Notes under the pieces: model-generated
Told to the model about the DNA's origin: nothing
What the model saw: the letters and a program-made list of their open reading frames with translations, nothing else
Databases searched by the model: none
DNA from: Rhodoligotrophos appendicifer
GTDB taxonomy: Bacteria > Pseudomonadota > Alphaproteobacteria > Rhizobiales > Im1
Direction of reading: 5' to 3'
NCBI RefSeq assembly: GCF_007474605.1
Contig: NZ_VHKL01000002.1
Coordinates: forward strand, 186,001-250,000
Length of the DNA: 64,000 nucleotides
Translations under genes and position numbers: made by a program
Shown here: piece by piece, positions 41,024 to 50,187 of the stretch
How positions within the stretch are numbered: position 1 is the stretch's first letter
How the letters are laid out: every line of letters starts with the position of its first letter

Positions 41024-42349
41024 TCAGCGGCCAGGCAAGGGCCGACCAAACGCGCCGAAGCGAACGGGGCGAAGCGGCCCCATGTCGATCGGCGTGGGAC
41101 GGCCGGACAGCAGGTCGGCCACCAGCCGGCCAGTGATACCGGCGAGCGTCAAGCCGATATGGCCGTGGCCGAAGGCATAGATGACCCGCAGATCACTCGG
41201 CGACTGACCGATCACCGGCAAGCTGTCGGGCATGGACGGGCGGAAGCCCAGCCATTCACGGGTCCCTTCGCCGGCCCGGGGCACCAGCTTGGCGACCGCC
41301 TTGCGAATAGCCCGGGTGCGCACTGTGCGCGCGGGCGCAGTCAAGCCGCCGAGCTCGACGGTTCCTGCGGCCCGCAAACCCTCCGAGGTGGGCGTCATGT
41401 AAAAGCCGTGCTCGGCATAACAGACGGGGCGGTTGAGCAGGTTGCCGCCTTCCGGGAAGAGCACATGATAACCGCGCTCGGTGTCGAGAAGCACATCGTC
41501 GCCGATCGATTTCGCCAAGGGCCGCGACCACGAGCCGGCGGCGATCACAGCCCGTTCGGCGAGATGGTCGTCGGCACCCTCCAGCGCGATGCGGATGCCT
41601 TGCGGGGTCGGTGACAGGGCACGAACCCGGCCTGCAACGATCGTTCCGCCATGGCCCAGAAAGGCTTGTGCAAAGGCAAAGGCAACTGCCTTGGGCGTGT
41701 CGAAGGTGTAGGCGTCGCGGAACAGAAGCCCGCGGTGATAGAGCGGTGCGAGATTGGGCTCGAGATCGCGGATGGCATTGGAATCCAAGTGATCCATGCG
41801 GACGCCGTGGCGCTCGCGAAAGATCGTATCCTCGCGGGCGGCGGCATGCTCGGCTTCGGTCTTGAACAGATAGAGGCAGCCCGCATGGCGCAGAAGGTGG
41901 TTTACCCGCGCATCCTCGTAGAGCGGCTGGTAGCCCGCATCAGCGAGGTCGAGAAGGCCGCGCAGGATCCCCCCGATCCGTTCCATCTCGTCAGGGGTTG
42001 ACGAGGCCAGAAACCCCCGCAGCCACGGTGCCAGGCGCGGCAAATAAGGCCACATGATCGCAAGCGGGCCCTCGGGATTGGCCAGCATCGCCGGCACGCG
42101 CCGACCAATGCCGGGCGTGGCTACGGGGATAACCGCATGCGGGGCGACGGTACAGGCGTTGCCGAAGGAGGTGGCATTCTCATAGGAGGAGCCCGGCAGA
42201 GGCGGCTCGCTGTCGATCAGGGTGACGCTGTGCCCAAGGCGCTGCAGCCATAGGGCGGAGCAGAGGCCGACAAGACCGGCGCCGACCACGGCCACCTCGC
42301 GGACAGAATCGGCAGCGACAGGAGGGCTGGGAGGCAGCGTAGCAGCCAT
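41024..42349 (-). CDS. DadA-like D-amino-acid dehydrogenase (FAD)
   Basis: 441 residues. N-terminal FAD motif VREVAVVGAGLVGLCSALWL then HSVTLIDSEPPLPGSS(Y), close to DadA/SolA-type DAO enzymes. C-terminal block EWLGFRPSMPDSLPVIGQSP and FGHGHIGLTLAGITGRLVAD is the DadA signature. It oxidatively deaminates D-amino acids to 2-oxo acids, passing electrons to the quinone pool at the inner membrane. No alanine racemase is adjacent. Convergent with the Kbp-like gene, six bases apart. The first 16 residues before the FAD fold are Pro-rich and may not all be used. Confidence 0.88.
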   Translation of the reverse strand: MAATLPPSPPVAADSVREVAVVGAGLVGLCSALWLQRLGHSVTLIDSEPPLPGSSYENATSFGNACTVAPHAVIPVATPGIGRRVPAMLANPEGPLAIMWPYLPRLAPWLRGFLASSTPDEMERIGGILRGLLDLADAGYQPLYEDARVNHLLRHAGCLYLFKTEAEHAAAREDTIFRERHGVRMDHLDSNAIRDLEPNLAPLYHRGLLFRDAYTFDTPKAVAFAFAQAFLGHGGTIVAGRVRALSPTPQGIRIALEGADDHLAERAVIAAGSWSRPLAKSIGDDVLLDTERGYHVLFPEGGNLLNRPVCYAEHGFYMTPTSEGLRAAGTVELGGLTAPARTVRTRAIRKAVAKLVPRAGEGTREWLGFRPSMPDSLPVIGQSPSDLRVIYAFGHGHIGLTLAGITGRLVADLLSGRPTPIDMGPLRPVRFGAFGRPLPGR

Positions 42350-42423
42350 GAAGGAAATATCCGGTGGTCGAAGGGCGATGCTTTAGCGCGCGGTGAGAAA
42401 AATGGCGATAGGAATTGCACAGA

Positions 42424-45099
42424 CTAACGATCCGCCAGGGAGAGCTGGCGGCCACCGAGGGCGGTGAAGGCGCGGGTCCGGCAGGTGAGAACAATGACCT
42501 GCTGGCTGCGTCCGGCCCTGTTCAGGGCATCGAACATCTGCGTAATGCGGTCATCATCGGAGAAGACCAGGGCGTCATCGAGGATGATCGGCACCTCATT
42601 GCCCCGCTCGCACATGAGCGCTCCCATGGCCAAACGCACCAGCACGGCAATCTGCTCGCGGGTGCCGTCGGAGAGGCGGGTGAACAGCTCATGAGTCGCT
42701 CCGTTGCGTTTCAGGCCCTCGATTGAAAATCCATCGCCGAGGACCAGCTCCGCAGCCGGGAAGACATCATTGAGGAACGGCTCCAAATGCCGGCGAAGCG
42801 GTGCGTTCAGGCGGTCGCGCTGTTCATTGTAACAGGCCTCAATGGTCTCGCGGAGGAGAGCGAGCGCGGCCACCCGCGATTGGTGGACGTCGATTTCGCG
42901 GGTGATGCGGTCGAGATCCTCCCGCAAGGCGGAGGCGCGTTCGCCCAGCCCATCACCGCCCGCATTCTGCACCTGGCCCTCGAGATTGGCGATATCGCGT
43001 TCCAGAAGCCCCTGTTTGTCCTTTTGACCCTCGATGGCCGCCTCACAGCGTTCCAACCGGTTTCGCAGGCGGTCGAGCTCGAGCGGCGCAGGGGCCCTGG
43101 CACGCTGGTCCTCCAAGGCCGCCGATTTCAGGCGGTAGTCCGACAAGGCCGCATGGAGGGCGGTCTCGGCGGCGGCCAGGCGGTTCGTGCGTTCGGCATC
43201 AGGCAGCAAGAGCTGGTCGGCCTCGAGACGAGCCTTGACCTCGGCGAGGGTGCCCGCCAGGCGGCCACGTTCGTCGGCCAGGTTGGAAAGCCGCGCGTGA
43301 TGGGCATCGCTGATGCCTTCCAAGACCTGGCGACGGGCGCGATTGGCATCGCGCTCCTGGTGCAGGGCATCGCGCCTGGCAGCCAAAGCCTCCAGCTCGG
43401 GCAGGTGGTCGAGTCCGGCCTCCGCGCAGGTTTGTTCGACCAGGGCGCCAATGGCTGCGATCTCGCCGCGCAGCCGCTCGATCTCCTGGGCGGGGGACAG
43501 CTTAATGCCCAAGCCCTGCAATTCCGCCCTCAGGCCGACGGCCTCAGCCTCCAGCTCCTTGCGTCGCAGGTGAGCCGCCCGCACGCTCGCGGCCGAGCCG
43601 GCGCCTGCCTGCTCCAGAATTTCGGCAATTTGTGATTGCCGCTCGTGGCGGCGGCGATGCAGGCTTGCGTCGGCGTCTGCCGAGGGCGACACGATGATGC
43701 GTCCGACATCGGCTATGTCGATGGTGACCGGCTCCACGGCAGAGAGCGAAAGGCCCCTCTCGACCGGCCTGCCGGCGATGCTGAGCCTGCCTTTGGCGCC
43801 GGGCGCGAGATCAATGGTAATCTCGGGGGCGGTGGCTTCGAGCTGGGCGACGATTCGGGCCAGTTCACGCTCGGCCTCGTCCATGGCTTCAACGAGGAGG
43901 GCGGTCGCGCGATTGGCCTTCAAGGCGGCTTCATTCGCCACCTGTCGTTCGCCAATCTGTGCAAGCACAAGGCGGCGCTGCTCGAGGGCGGAGCGTTCCC
44001 CCTCCCGAGTCGCCGCGGCGCCGAGGTGCTGCAATCGTCGCTCCTCCTCGTCCGAAGCCATGGCTGCGGCGTCGATGGCGGCAATTTCCTCGCGGGCCTC
44101 CCTGAGGGCTTGGCGGGCCGCTCGGTCCTGGTCGTCCAGGGGAGCAAGGGCATCGCTGAACTCCTGGATGCGCTTGCGACCCATGTCAATGCGCCCGGCA
44201 CGGGCCGAAAGATCCGCATGGGTCGCCTGGGCACGCTCGAGCGCGGCTTTGGCGGCATGCTCTTCAGCCAGATAGCGGGACAAAACAGCGGCAGCGGTCT
44301 CGGCGGACTTAAGCTCGCGGCGGGCAGCCTCCAGATCAGCCTGCAAGGCTGCCACCGCTGCGGGATCAGTGAGGCGGGCCTGCTCTGCCCGTTTGGCGAC
44401 GAGTTGGCCAAGCTGCAGCTCGAGGAGACCCAGGCGCTGCTCCGTCTGCTCCAGTTCCTGTGCAACGGATGCAGCACGCGCCTGCGCCTCCTGCAGCGGT
44501 CCACCCGTCTTCGGACGACCTGTCTCGGTCACCAGCAGAGAGAGTTCCTGCTTCAGCTCCGCCAGTACGGTTCGCGCCCTTTCGCCACCGACGAGCGTTC
44601 CCACCTCCGCATGAATGGCCGCATTGAGTGCCGAAGCCGCATTGCCCGACGGCGTCGGGAGATGAAAGGAGTGACCCTGCTCGACCCATAGGATACCGAA
44701 GGCTGCATCGTCGATCGTGCTGGCTCCCGATTCGATCCCTAAGATCTCCCAGACCAGTTCATCGGCCTGCCGGTTGCGGGCGATTTCGACGCCGCCGCGG
44801 GTCAGGCGCGCGGACGGGCTTCGCAGGAATGCTTTTGCAATCTCGTAGTGCTCGTCCTGGTGCTCGAAGGCCACGGTCACACTGATCGGCAGGGAAAGGC
44901 CCTCGCTGAGCAACGCCTGGATCGGCTTGCTGCGCGCAGTGTGCCGCTCGAACAGACAGGCTCGCACGGCACGGAAGAGGGTGGACTTGCCCGCCTCGTT
45001 GCTGGCCGCCAGGATGTTCACCCCGGCGCCGAGACCCTGAACACTCGTCGGCGAGCCGAAGCGGCCCACGCCATCGACGGTGATGCCCGTGATCCTCAT
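42424..45099 (-). CDS. YhaN/SbcC-like coiled-coil ATPase
   Basis: 891 residues with split ABC-ATPase ends. The N-terminus holds Walker A (ASNEAGKSTLFRAVRACL, about 32-49). The C-terminus holds the signature-like LSDGTREQIAVLVRLAMG and Walker B VPIILDDALVFSDDDRI. Between them lie roughly 550 residues rich in Ala/Glu/Arg/Leu predicted as coiled coil. This is the SMC/Rad50 layout of Bacillus YhaN and its relatives. The gene start overlaps the stop of the nuclease gene by four bases, so the two make a Rad50-Mre11-like DNA-repair or nuclease complex. Confidence 0.88.
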   Translation of the reverse strand: MRITGITVDGVGRFGSPTSVQGLGAGVNILAASNEAGKSTLFRAVRACLFERHTARSKPIQALLSEGLSLPISVTVAFEHQDEHYEIAKAFLRSPSARLTRGGVEIARNRQADELVWEILGIESGASTIDDAAFGILWVEQGHSFHLPTPSGNAASALNAAIHAEVGTLVGGERARTVLAELKQELSLLVTETGRPKTGGPLQEAQARAASVAQELEQTEQRLGLLELQLGQLVAKRAEQARLTDPAAVAALQADLEAARRELKSAETAAAVLSRYLAEEHAAKAALERAQATHADLSARAGRIDMGRKRIQEFSDALAPLDDQDRAARQALREAREEIAAIDAAAMASDEEERRLQHLGAAATREGERSALEQRRLVLAQIGERQVANEAALKANRATALLVEAMDEAERELARIVAQLEATAPEITIDLAPGAKGRLSIAGRPVERGLSLSAVEPVTIDIADVGRIIVSPSADADASLHRRRHERQSQIAEILEQAGAGSAASVRAAHLRRKELEAEAVGLRAELQGLGIKLSPAQEIERLRGEIAAIGALVEQTCAEAGLDHLPELEALAARRDALHQERDANRARRQVLEGISDAHHARLSNLADERGRLAGTLAEVKARLEADQLLLPDAERTNRLAAAETALHAALSDYRLKSAALEDQRARAPAPLELDRLRNRLERCEAAIEGQKDKQGLLERDIANLEGQVQNAGGDGLGERASALREDLDRITREIDVHQSRVAALALLRETIEACYNEQRDRLNAPLRRHLEPFLNDVFPAAELVLGDGFSIEGLKRNGATHELFTRLSDGTREQIAVLVRLAMGALMCERGNEVPIILDDALVFSDDDRITQMFDALNRAGRSQQVIVLTCRTRAFTALGGRQLSLADR

Positions 45100-46220
45100 G
45101 GCGGGGCCTCCGCCCGAGAGACGCGGATGAAAAGCTCGATCAAGGCTTGTTCCGCGTGGCGGCGGTGCGCTGCATCTCCGGCTCCGTCGTCGACCATCGC
45201 CTTCAGCCGGTCGGCGGCCTGACGCAAGACCCCTCCAAAATCGATTTCCTCCAAATCGGCTGCCGTGGGTCGCAGCAGGAGCCCCTCCAGGTCGGTTTGC
45301 AGGTTGAACATGGCTGCCGTGAGATCCTGCAGCCGCCGGTCGAGCTCGATGCGCTGCGCCAGGGGGAGGGTCCCGGAGAGGCGGAGCCTGAGCAGGGTCG
45401 AGGATAGCCCGGAAAGGGACCGTAAGCCGGATTCGAGATCATCGAGCGCGTTCACTTCGCCCATGCGCGCCTCGCGGTCGAGCCAGCGATAGGTGCCGAC
45501 ATCCTGTTGCGTCACCAGAGGCACAGCGCCGGGACCGGCGCTGTCGACCAGCAGGACCTGTCCGATCTCCTGGCTGCCGGCACGGTCCGGCTCGGGCGTG
45601 CCGGCATACCAGAGGCGGTCGCCGATCCTGACCGTGCGATGCCAGTCGCCCAAGGCGAGATAGGCGAGACCCGCCATTTCAGGACGGCGGGGATCGACGG
45701 GGTTGCTGGCCTCGCTCTCCGAGCTGAACCCGGTGACGGACCCATGGGCGAGGCCAATGCGGATCTGACCCGGCCCGGTCTCGGCCCGGTCCATCCACGC
45801 CGTCAGGTCGGTGCTCTCGCTGCGGCGGGTCAGGGGTGCCGGCAAGAGGGTTGCCGAGCCGTCGAGGGCGAAAGGCTCGGCCGTCAGATGGAGGTGGACA
45901 TTCTCGGGCACGCCCCCGGCGCGGACCCGGTCCCATAGACCCTGTGGTCGATGGGGATCGTGGTTGCCGGGCAGGAGATGCCACTGCACACTTGGCAGCG
46001 CCCGCATCCGTTCCAGCGGCTCGCGCAGGGTTCGATGCGTGGGGCTGTCGGTGTCATAAATATCGCCGGCGACGAGCACATGGAGGGCGCCCTCCCTGAG
46101 AGCCAGCCGACCGATGGTCTCGATCACGTTCAGACGGGCCTGGCGCAGCAGAGGCTCACGATCGCCGAACTGCCGAAACGGTTTGCCGACCTGCCAGTCC
46201 GCAGTGTGGATGAAGCGCAT
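45096..46220 (-). CDS. YhaO/SbcD-like metallophosphoesterase (DNA exonuclease)
   Basis: 374 residues from ATG 46220 (AGGA just upstream). The calcineurin-like metal motifs are present in order: FIHTADWQVG, VAGDIYDTD, LPGNHDPH, LAHGSV and ALGDWHR. The first motif has Asp-x-Gln... in place of the usual D-x-H, worth noting, but the other ligands are intact. C-terminal capping domain is helical. With the coupled YhaN-like ATPase it should process DNA ends. The open frame extends to 46334 without conserved sequence. Confidence 0.86.
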   Translation of the reverse strand: MRFIHTADWQVGKPFRQFGDREPLLRQARLNVIETIGRLALREGALHVLVAGDIYDTDSPTHRTLREPLERMRALPSVQWHLLPGNHDPHRPQGLWDRVRAGGVPENVHLHLTAEPFALDGSATLLPAPLTRRSESTDLTAWMDRAETGPGQIRIGLAHGSVTGFSSESEASNPVDPRRPEMAGLAYLALGDWHRTVRIGDRLWYAGTPEPDRAGSQEIGQVLLVDSAGPGAVPLVTQQDVGTYRWLDREARMGEVNALDDLESGLRSLSGLSSTLLRLRLSGTLPLAQRIELDRRLQDLTAAMFNLQTDLEGLLLRPTAADLEEIDFGGVLRQAADRLKAMVDDGAGDAAHRRHAEQALIELFIRVSRAEAPP

Positions 46221-46383
46221 GAGGTCCTGTTCCGTGTCGTCGCGACCATGGCGAAGGTCGCCGGCAGATGCAAGATATGCATCCACAGGCGGTGAGCCGA
46301 GCGGGCGCCCAGAGGGGAATTGGCGCGTTGACATTCCACGGATGCGGCGGATGATCAGTCACCCGCCTTCGGAGATCTCCCCC

Positions 46384-47538
46384 ATGACCCTGTCCGCCCT
46401 GCGCATCCGTTCGATCGTGGCCGTTCCGTTGCTGGGGGAAAGCCCCAAGGGGGGATGGTCGGTCGAAATCGTGCCGGAGGATTCGATCCATGCCCTGATC
46501 GCGGTGCATACGGAGGAGGGGATCACCGGCTATGGCAGCGTGTTCACCGACGGCCGGCTCGTGGAGGCGGGTCTCAAGGTGTTGGAGCCGCTCTATCGCG
46601 GCGAGAATGCGCTTGAGCCGGAGCGGGTGGCGGAGAAGCTGCACCAGAACACCTTCTGGATGGGGCGCGGCGGCACTCTCACCCATGTGATCAGCGGCAT
46701 CGACATCGCCTTGTGGGACATTCTCGGCAAGGCGCTGGGGCAGCCCGTGGGCAGGCTTCTGGGCGGCATGTATCAGCGCCGCGTCCAACCCTATTGCTCG
46801 CTGCTGATGGAGGAGCCGGATCAGATGGGTGCGGTGGTCGCGAGCTATCGGGACAAGGGCTTCAGGGCCTTCAAGATCGGCTGGGGCCCCTTTGGCCGTC
46901 GCGACAGCTTCCGCAATGACGAGGCGATCGTCCGCGCGGCGCGGGAGGCGGCGGGCGAGGAGGCCAAGCTGTTCGTGGATCCAGGCGGAAGTGATGCCTA
47001 TTGGCCCAATGGGCTCAAATGGGCGCTGCGGACGGCGGACATGCTCAAGGATTACGATGTCGGCTGGTTCGAGGAGGCGCTGCGACCCGATGCGCTGGAG
47101 GATTTCTGCACGCTGCGACGCGCAAGCCCGGTGCCGATCGCGGGAGGCGAGGTGCTGACGCGGCGCCAGTCCTTCCTGCCCTGGCTCAGCCGCGGCGCCT
47201 TCGACATCGTGCAACCCGACGTCACCAAGGTCGGCGGCATCAGCGAGCAACGCCGGATCGCATGGATGGCCCAGGATTTCGGCGTCAAATATATCGGCCA
47301 TGGCTGGAACACTGCATTGGGAGTGGCGGCCGACCTGCAGATGGCAGCAGCATTTCCGCATGTGGACGTGGTCGAGTTCATCGGCGGCAGTGCCTATGTG
47401 GACGGGCTTCTGTCGGAGCCGTTCCTGCTGGATGAAGAAGGATACCTCACCATCCCAGACCGTCCGGGGCTCGGGGTCGAACTCGATCGGGAAAAGGTCG
47501 CCCGCTACTCGCACGGGGCGGACCGATTATTCCTTTGA
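46384..47538 (+). CDS. Enolase-superfamily (mandelate racemase-like) dehydratase
   Basis: 384 residues. Metal ligands follow the superfamily order: Asp in KLFVDPGGSDAYW, Glu in VGWFEEALRP and Glu in PIAGGEVL. A Lys occurs at FKIGWGPFG on strand 2, and the general base pair Asp (QPDVTKVGG) - His (YIGHGWNTALG) marks the mandelate racemase/acid-sugar dehydratase subgroup. It probably dehydrates a sugar acid to a 2-keto-3-deoxy acid. ATG 46384 is chosen since the capping domain starts there; GGAG lies upstream. First gene of the second catabolic region. The SDR genes downstream match sugar-acid pathways. Confidence 0.87.
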   Translation: MTLSALRIRSIVAVPLLGESPKGGWSVEIVPEDSIHALIAVHTEEGITGYGSVFTDGRLVEAGLKVLEPLYRGENALEPERVAEKLHQNTFWMGRGGTLTHVISGIDIALWDILGKALGQPVGRLLGGMYQRRVQPYCSLLMEEPDQMGAVVASYRDKGFRAFKIGWGPFGRRDSFRNDEAIVRAAREAAGEEAKLFVDPGGSDAYWPNGLKWALRTADMLKDYDVGWFEEALRPDALEDFCTLRRASPVPIAGGEVLTRRQSFLPWLSRGAFDIVQPDVTKVGGISEQRRIAWMAQDFGVKYIGHGWNTALGVAADLQMAAAFPHVDVVEFIGGSAYVDGLLSEPFLLDEEGYLTIPDRPGLGVELDREKVARYSHGADRLFL

Positions 47539-47551
47539 GTGGTCAGGCCAA

Positions 47552-47580
47552 TTGACCCGATGCCCCGCCTGATCCTAAAT
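47552..47580 (+). promoter_or_regulatory. Probable promoter with inverted repeat before the SDR at 47603
   Basis: -35 TTGACC (47552-47557), 17-bp spacer, -10 CTAAAT (47575-47580). The -35 is the right arm of GGTCA-N7-TGACC (47541-47545 / 47553-47557), a possible operator. Confidence 0.4.
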
Positions 47581-47602
47581 GCTCATAAACGGGAGGCAGT
47601 CC

Positions 47603-48352
47603 ATGAGCGAAAATCCGGTCATCATCGTCACGGGGGCAGGCAAAGGGCTCGGATATGCTATCGCCCGAGCCGTCATTGATGACGGCGCCTGTGCGGTGCT
47701 GGTGGTCCGCGCCGCCAGCCGCAAGGCGGATATCGAGGCGGCGTTGGGAGAGAGGGCGCTGGTGGTCGTCGCCGACGTCAATGATGCCAAGGGAGCCGAC
47801 ACCATCATCGGATCAAGCCTGACGCGTTTCGGCCGCATCGACGGGTTGGTCAACAATGCCGGTGTGATCGAGCCCATCGGCAAGATCACCGAGACGGACG
47901 AAACCGCCTGGGCTCAGCTGATCACCACGAATCTGGTCGCGCCCTATCGCTTGACCCGCGCCCTTCTGCGAGAGCAGGGAACGGGGATCCGGCGGATCGT
48001 CAATATTTCCAGCGGGGCGGCGCATCGACCGATGGAGGGCTGGTCTGCCTATTGTGCCAGCAAGGCCGGGCTCGCGATGCTGACCCGGTCGGTGCAGCTG
48101 GAATATGGCGATGCCGGCATTCTCGCCTTCGGGCTCGTTCCGGGCCTAGTCGACACGGACATGCAGGGGACGATCCGCGCCTCCGGTGTCAATGATGTGA
48201 GCCGCTTGCCGAAAAGCGCGCTGCGGCCCGCGGAAGAGCCTGCCAAGGCTGCTGCCTTCCTGCTCGCAGGCAAGGCCGACGACCTCGCCGGCGGCGAGGT
48301 GGAGATCCGCGATCCGAGCTTTCGGGAAAAGGTGGGGCTGCCGCCGCTCTAG
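47603..48352 (+). CDS. SDR-family oxidoreductase
   Basis: 249 residues from ATG 47603 (GGGAGG six bases upstream). Nucleotide motif TGAGKGLGYAIA, NNAGV, catalytic Ser in NISSGAAH and YCASK. The C-terminus is shortened relative to FabG-like members and lacks the usual D-G-G motif; it reads DLAGGEVEIRDPSF. It resembles the sepiapterin-reductase/benzil-reductase subgroup of SDRs that reduce ketones with NADPH. Position in the sugar-acid region suggests a sugar or hydroxy-acid substrate, but this is inference. Confidence 0.82.
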   Translation: MSENPVIIVTGAGKGLGYAIARAVIDDGACAVLVVRAASRKADIEAALGERALVVVADVNDAKGADTIIGSSLTRFGRIDGLVNNAGVIEPIGKITETDETAWAQLITTNLVAPYRLTRALLREQGTGIRRIVNISSGAAHRPMEGWSAYCASKAGLAMLTRSVQLEYGDAGILAFGLVPGLVDTDMQGTIRASGVNDVSRLPKSALRPAEEPAKAAAFLLAGKADDLAGGEVEIRDPSFREKVGLPPL

Positions 48353-48424
48353 GTTTCGTTCCAGCGGCGGCACTCGCCGAGACTTCGATGCGTGCCTTCA
48401 CTCGCATCTCAGGATGAGGGCGGG

Positions 48425-49168
48425 TCAGAGGGCCCAGCCGCCATCGATGATGTGGGTCTGGCCGGTGACGAATTGCGATTCGTCGCTGGCGAGATAGATG
48501 ATCAGCGGCACCACCTCCTCCGCCGTCGCCAGGCGACCGATGGGCTGGCGGGCAATGAAGGCCTTGCGAGAGGTTTCGTAATCACCGGAGGCCCGCATGC
48601 GCTCGTTCAAGGACGGCGTGTCGATGGTGCCAGGGCAGAGGGCATTGCAGCGGATGCCGCGCGAGACATAATCCGCCGCCACCGCCTTGGTCAGCCCGAT
48701 CACTGCACCCTTCGTCGCGGCATAGGCCGAGCGATTGGGCACGCCTTTAATGGAGGAGGCAACCGAGGCCATGTTGATGATGGAGCCGCCGCCGGCCTCG
48801 AGCATCAGGGGCAGAAAGGCGCGAATCACCCGGAAGTGGCTCTTCACATTCAGGGCGAAGGAGAAGTCCCATTGTTCGTCGGTGGTCTCCAGCACCGTCC
48901 CGCTGTGCACGTAGCCTGCGCAGTTGAAGAGAATGTCGGGCACTCCCACACGCGCTGGCGCCGCATCGATGGCGGCCCCATCCAAGGCGTCGAGCACAAA
49001 GGTCTCGATTCCTGCCGCCTCGCCGGGCAGGGAGGCGAGAGCATCGGCGTCGATATCCGTGGCATAGACCCTTGCGCCCTCGCGTGCCATGCCGACCGCC
49101 GCAGCCCGCCCCATGCCCTGACCTGCCGCGGTCACGAAGGCGGTCTTGCCCTCCAGCCTACCCGTCAT
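48425..49168 (-). CDS. SDR dehydrogenase, 2-keto-3-deoxy-L-fuconate dehydrogenase/BDH2-like
   Basis: 247 residues from ATG 49168 (AGGGAG upstream). Begins MTGRLEGKTAFVTAAGQGMG, then YATDIDADAL, catalytic SVASSIKGVPNRSAYAATKG and the C-terminal block RCNALCPGTIDTPSL, FIARQPIGRLATAEE, TGQTHIIDGGW. This combination is that of 2-keto-3-deoxy-L-fuconate dehydrogenases and the related DHRS6/BDH2 group, NAD-dependent enzymes. It fits a route in which an enolase-family dehydratase makes a 2-keto-3-deoxy acid. Divergent from the dehydrogenase at 49305. Confidence 0.85.
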   Translation of the reverse strand: MTGRLEGKTAFVTAAGQGMGRAAAVGMAREGARVYATDIDADALASLPGEAAGIETFVLDALDGAAIDAAPARVGVPDILFNCAGYVHSGTVLETTDEQWDFSFALNVKSHFRVIRAFLPLMLEAGGGSIINMASVASSIKGVPNRSAYAATKGAVIGLTKAVAADYVSRGIRCNALCPGTIDTPSLNERMRASGDYETSRKAFIARQPIGRLATAEEVVPLIIYLASDESQFVTGQTHIIDGGWAL

Positions 49169-49304
49169 TGACGCTCTCCCTGATCGATTGTCTGCTAGAT
49201 GGTTAGTCCGGTTTTCCGCAGGCGGAAAGCGTTCTGGCGACGACCGGGGTGACAGGCGGCCTCTTAGCCTGTTCAATGAGGCCTCAAGAACGGGGGTACG
49301 AAAC

Positions 49305-50168
49305 ATGAAAGTCGGATTTATCGGCGTCGGCCTGATGGGTCAGGGAATGGCGGAAAACCTCATCCGCTGCGGCCACCGCCTGACGGTCCTCGCCCATCGC
49401 AACCGCGCACCGATCGAATCGCTGATGCAACTCGGGGCCAGCGAGGCGGAGACGGCAGCGAAGCTCGCCGAGGACAGCGAAGTCATCTTCCTGTGTCTTC
49501 CCAACTCCAAGGTGGTGGAAGACATCATCGGCACTCTCAGGCCCTTGCTCAAGAAGGATGCCCTCATCATCGACACCTCGACGGCCGAGCCGAGCGCCAC
49601 GCAAAGGCTTCAGGCGGATCTCGCGGCAAGCGGCATCGGCCTCGTTGATGCGCCGGTTGCCGGGGGCCCGAAGCAAGCCCGCGACGGGGAACTGGGCGCG
49701 ATGGTCGGGGGTGCGCCGGCGGATGTCCAGCGCGCCGTGCCGCTGCTCGAATGCTTCTGTCGCGAGGTTTCAGTCTTCGGCGGGCCCGGGACCGGCAACA
49801 CGGCGAAGCTGATGAGCAACTATCTGGTGCTGGGCATGGTCGCCCTGATCACGGAAACTTTTCAGCACGCGCGGGCGGCGGATATAGACTGGCAGAAGCT
49901 CTATGCCGTCATGCTCTGCGGATCGGGGAATTCGGGTGCTCTGCGGCGCATCATGGATGCCGCAGTCGAGGGGGATCTGGATGGCTATCCCTTCAGCATC
50001 GCGAATGCGGCGAAGGACAGCGCCTATGTCATGTCCATGTTGCGTACCATGCAGCGCACAACGCCTCTCGCAGAAGCGGTAAACCAAGTCTATGTAAGAG
50101 CGCAGAGTGCGGGTGATCCGCAGCGTTTCGTCAGTCGGCTCATGGCGGAGAGCAGCTTGATCGAATGA
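49305..50168 (+). CDS. Beta-hydroxyacid dehydrogenase (3-hydroxyisobutyrate/tartronate-semialdehyde type)
   Basis: 287 residues. N-terminal MKVGFIGVGLMGQGMAENLI is the Rossmann motif of the family. The substrate motif region reads DAPVAGGPKQARDGELGAMV, and the catalytic Lys segment is GTGNTAKLMSNYLVLGM. Such enzymes reduce tartronate semialdehyde or oxidise 3-hydroxyisobutyrate-like acids with NAD(P). It sits 19 bp before an aminotransferase gene with the same direction, so the two are likely co-transcribed. An in-frame start at 49146 would overlap the divergent SDR and is unlikely. Confidence 0.88.
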   Translation: MKVGFIGVGLMGQGMAENLIRCGHRLTVLAHRNRAPIESLMQLGASEAETAAKLAEDSEVIFLCLPNSKVVEDIIGTLRPLLKKDALIIDTSTAEPSATQRLQADLAASGIGLVDAPVAGGPKQARDGELGAMVGGAPADVQRAVPLLECFCREVSVFGGPGTGNTAKLMSNYLVLGMVALITETFQHARAADIDWQKLYAVMLCGSGNSGALRRIMDAAVEGDLDGYPFSIANAAKDSAYVMSMLRTMQRTTPLAEAVNQVYVRAQSAGDPQRFVSRLMAESSLIE

Positions 50169-50187
50169 AGACCGAACAGGGGGATCG

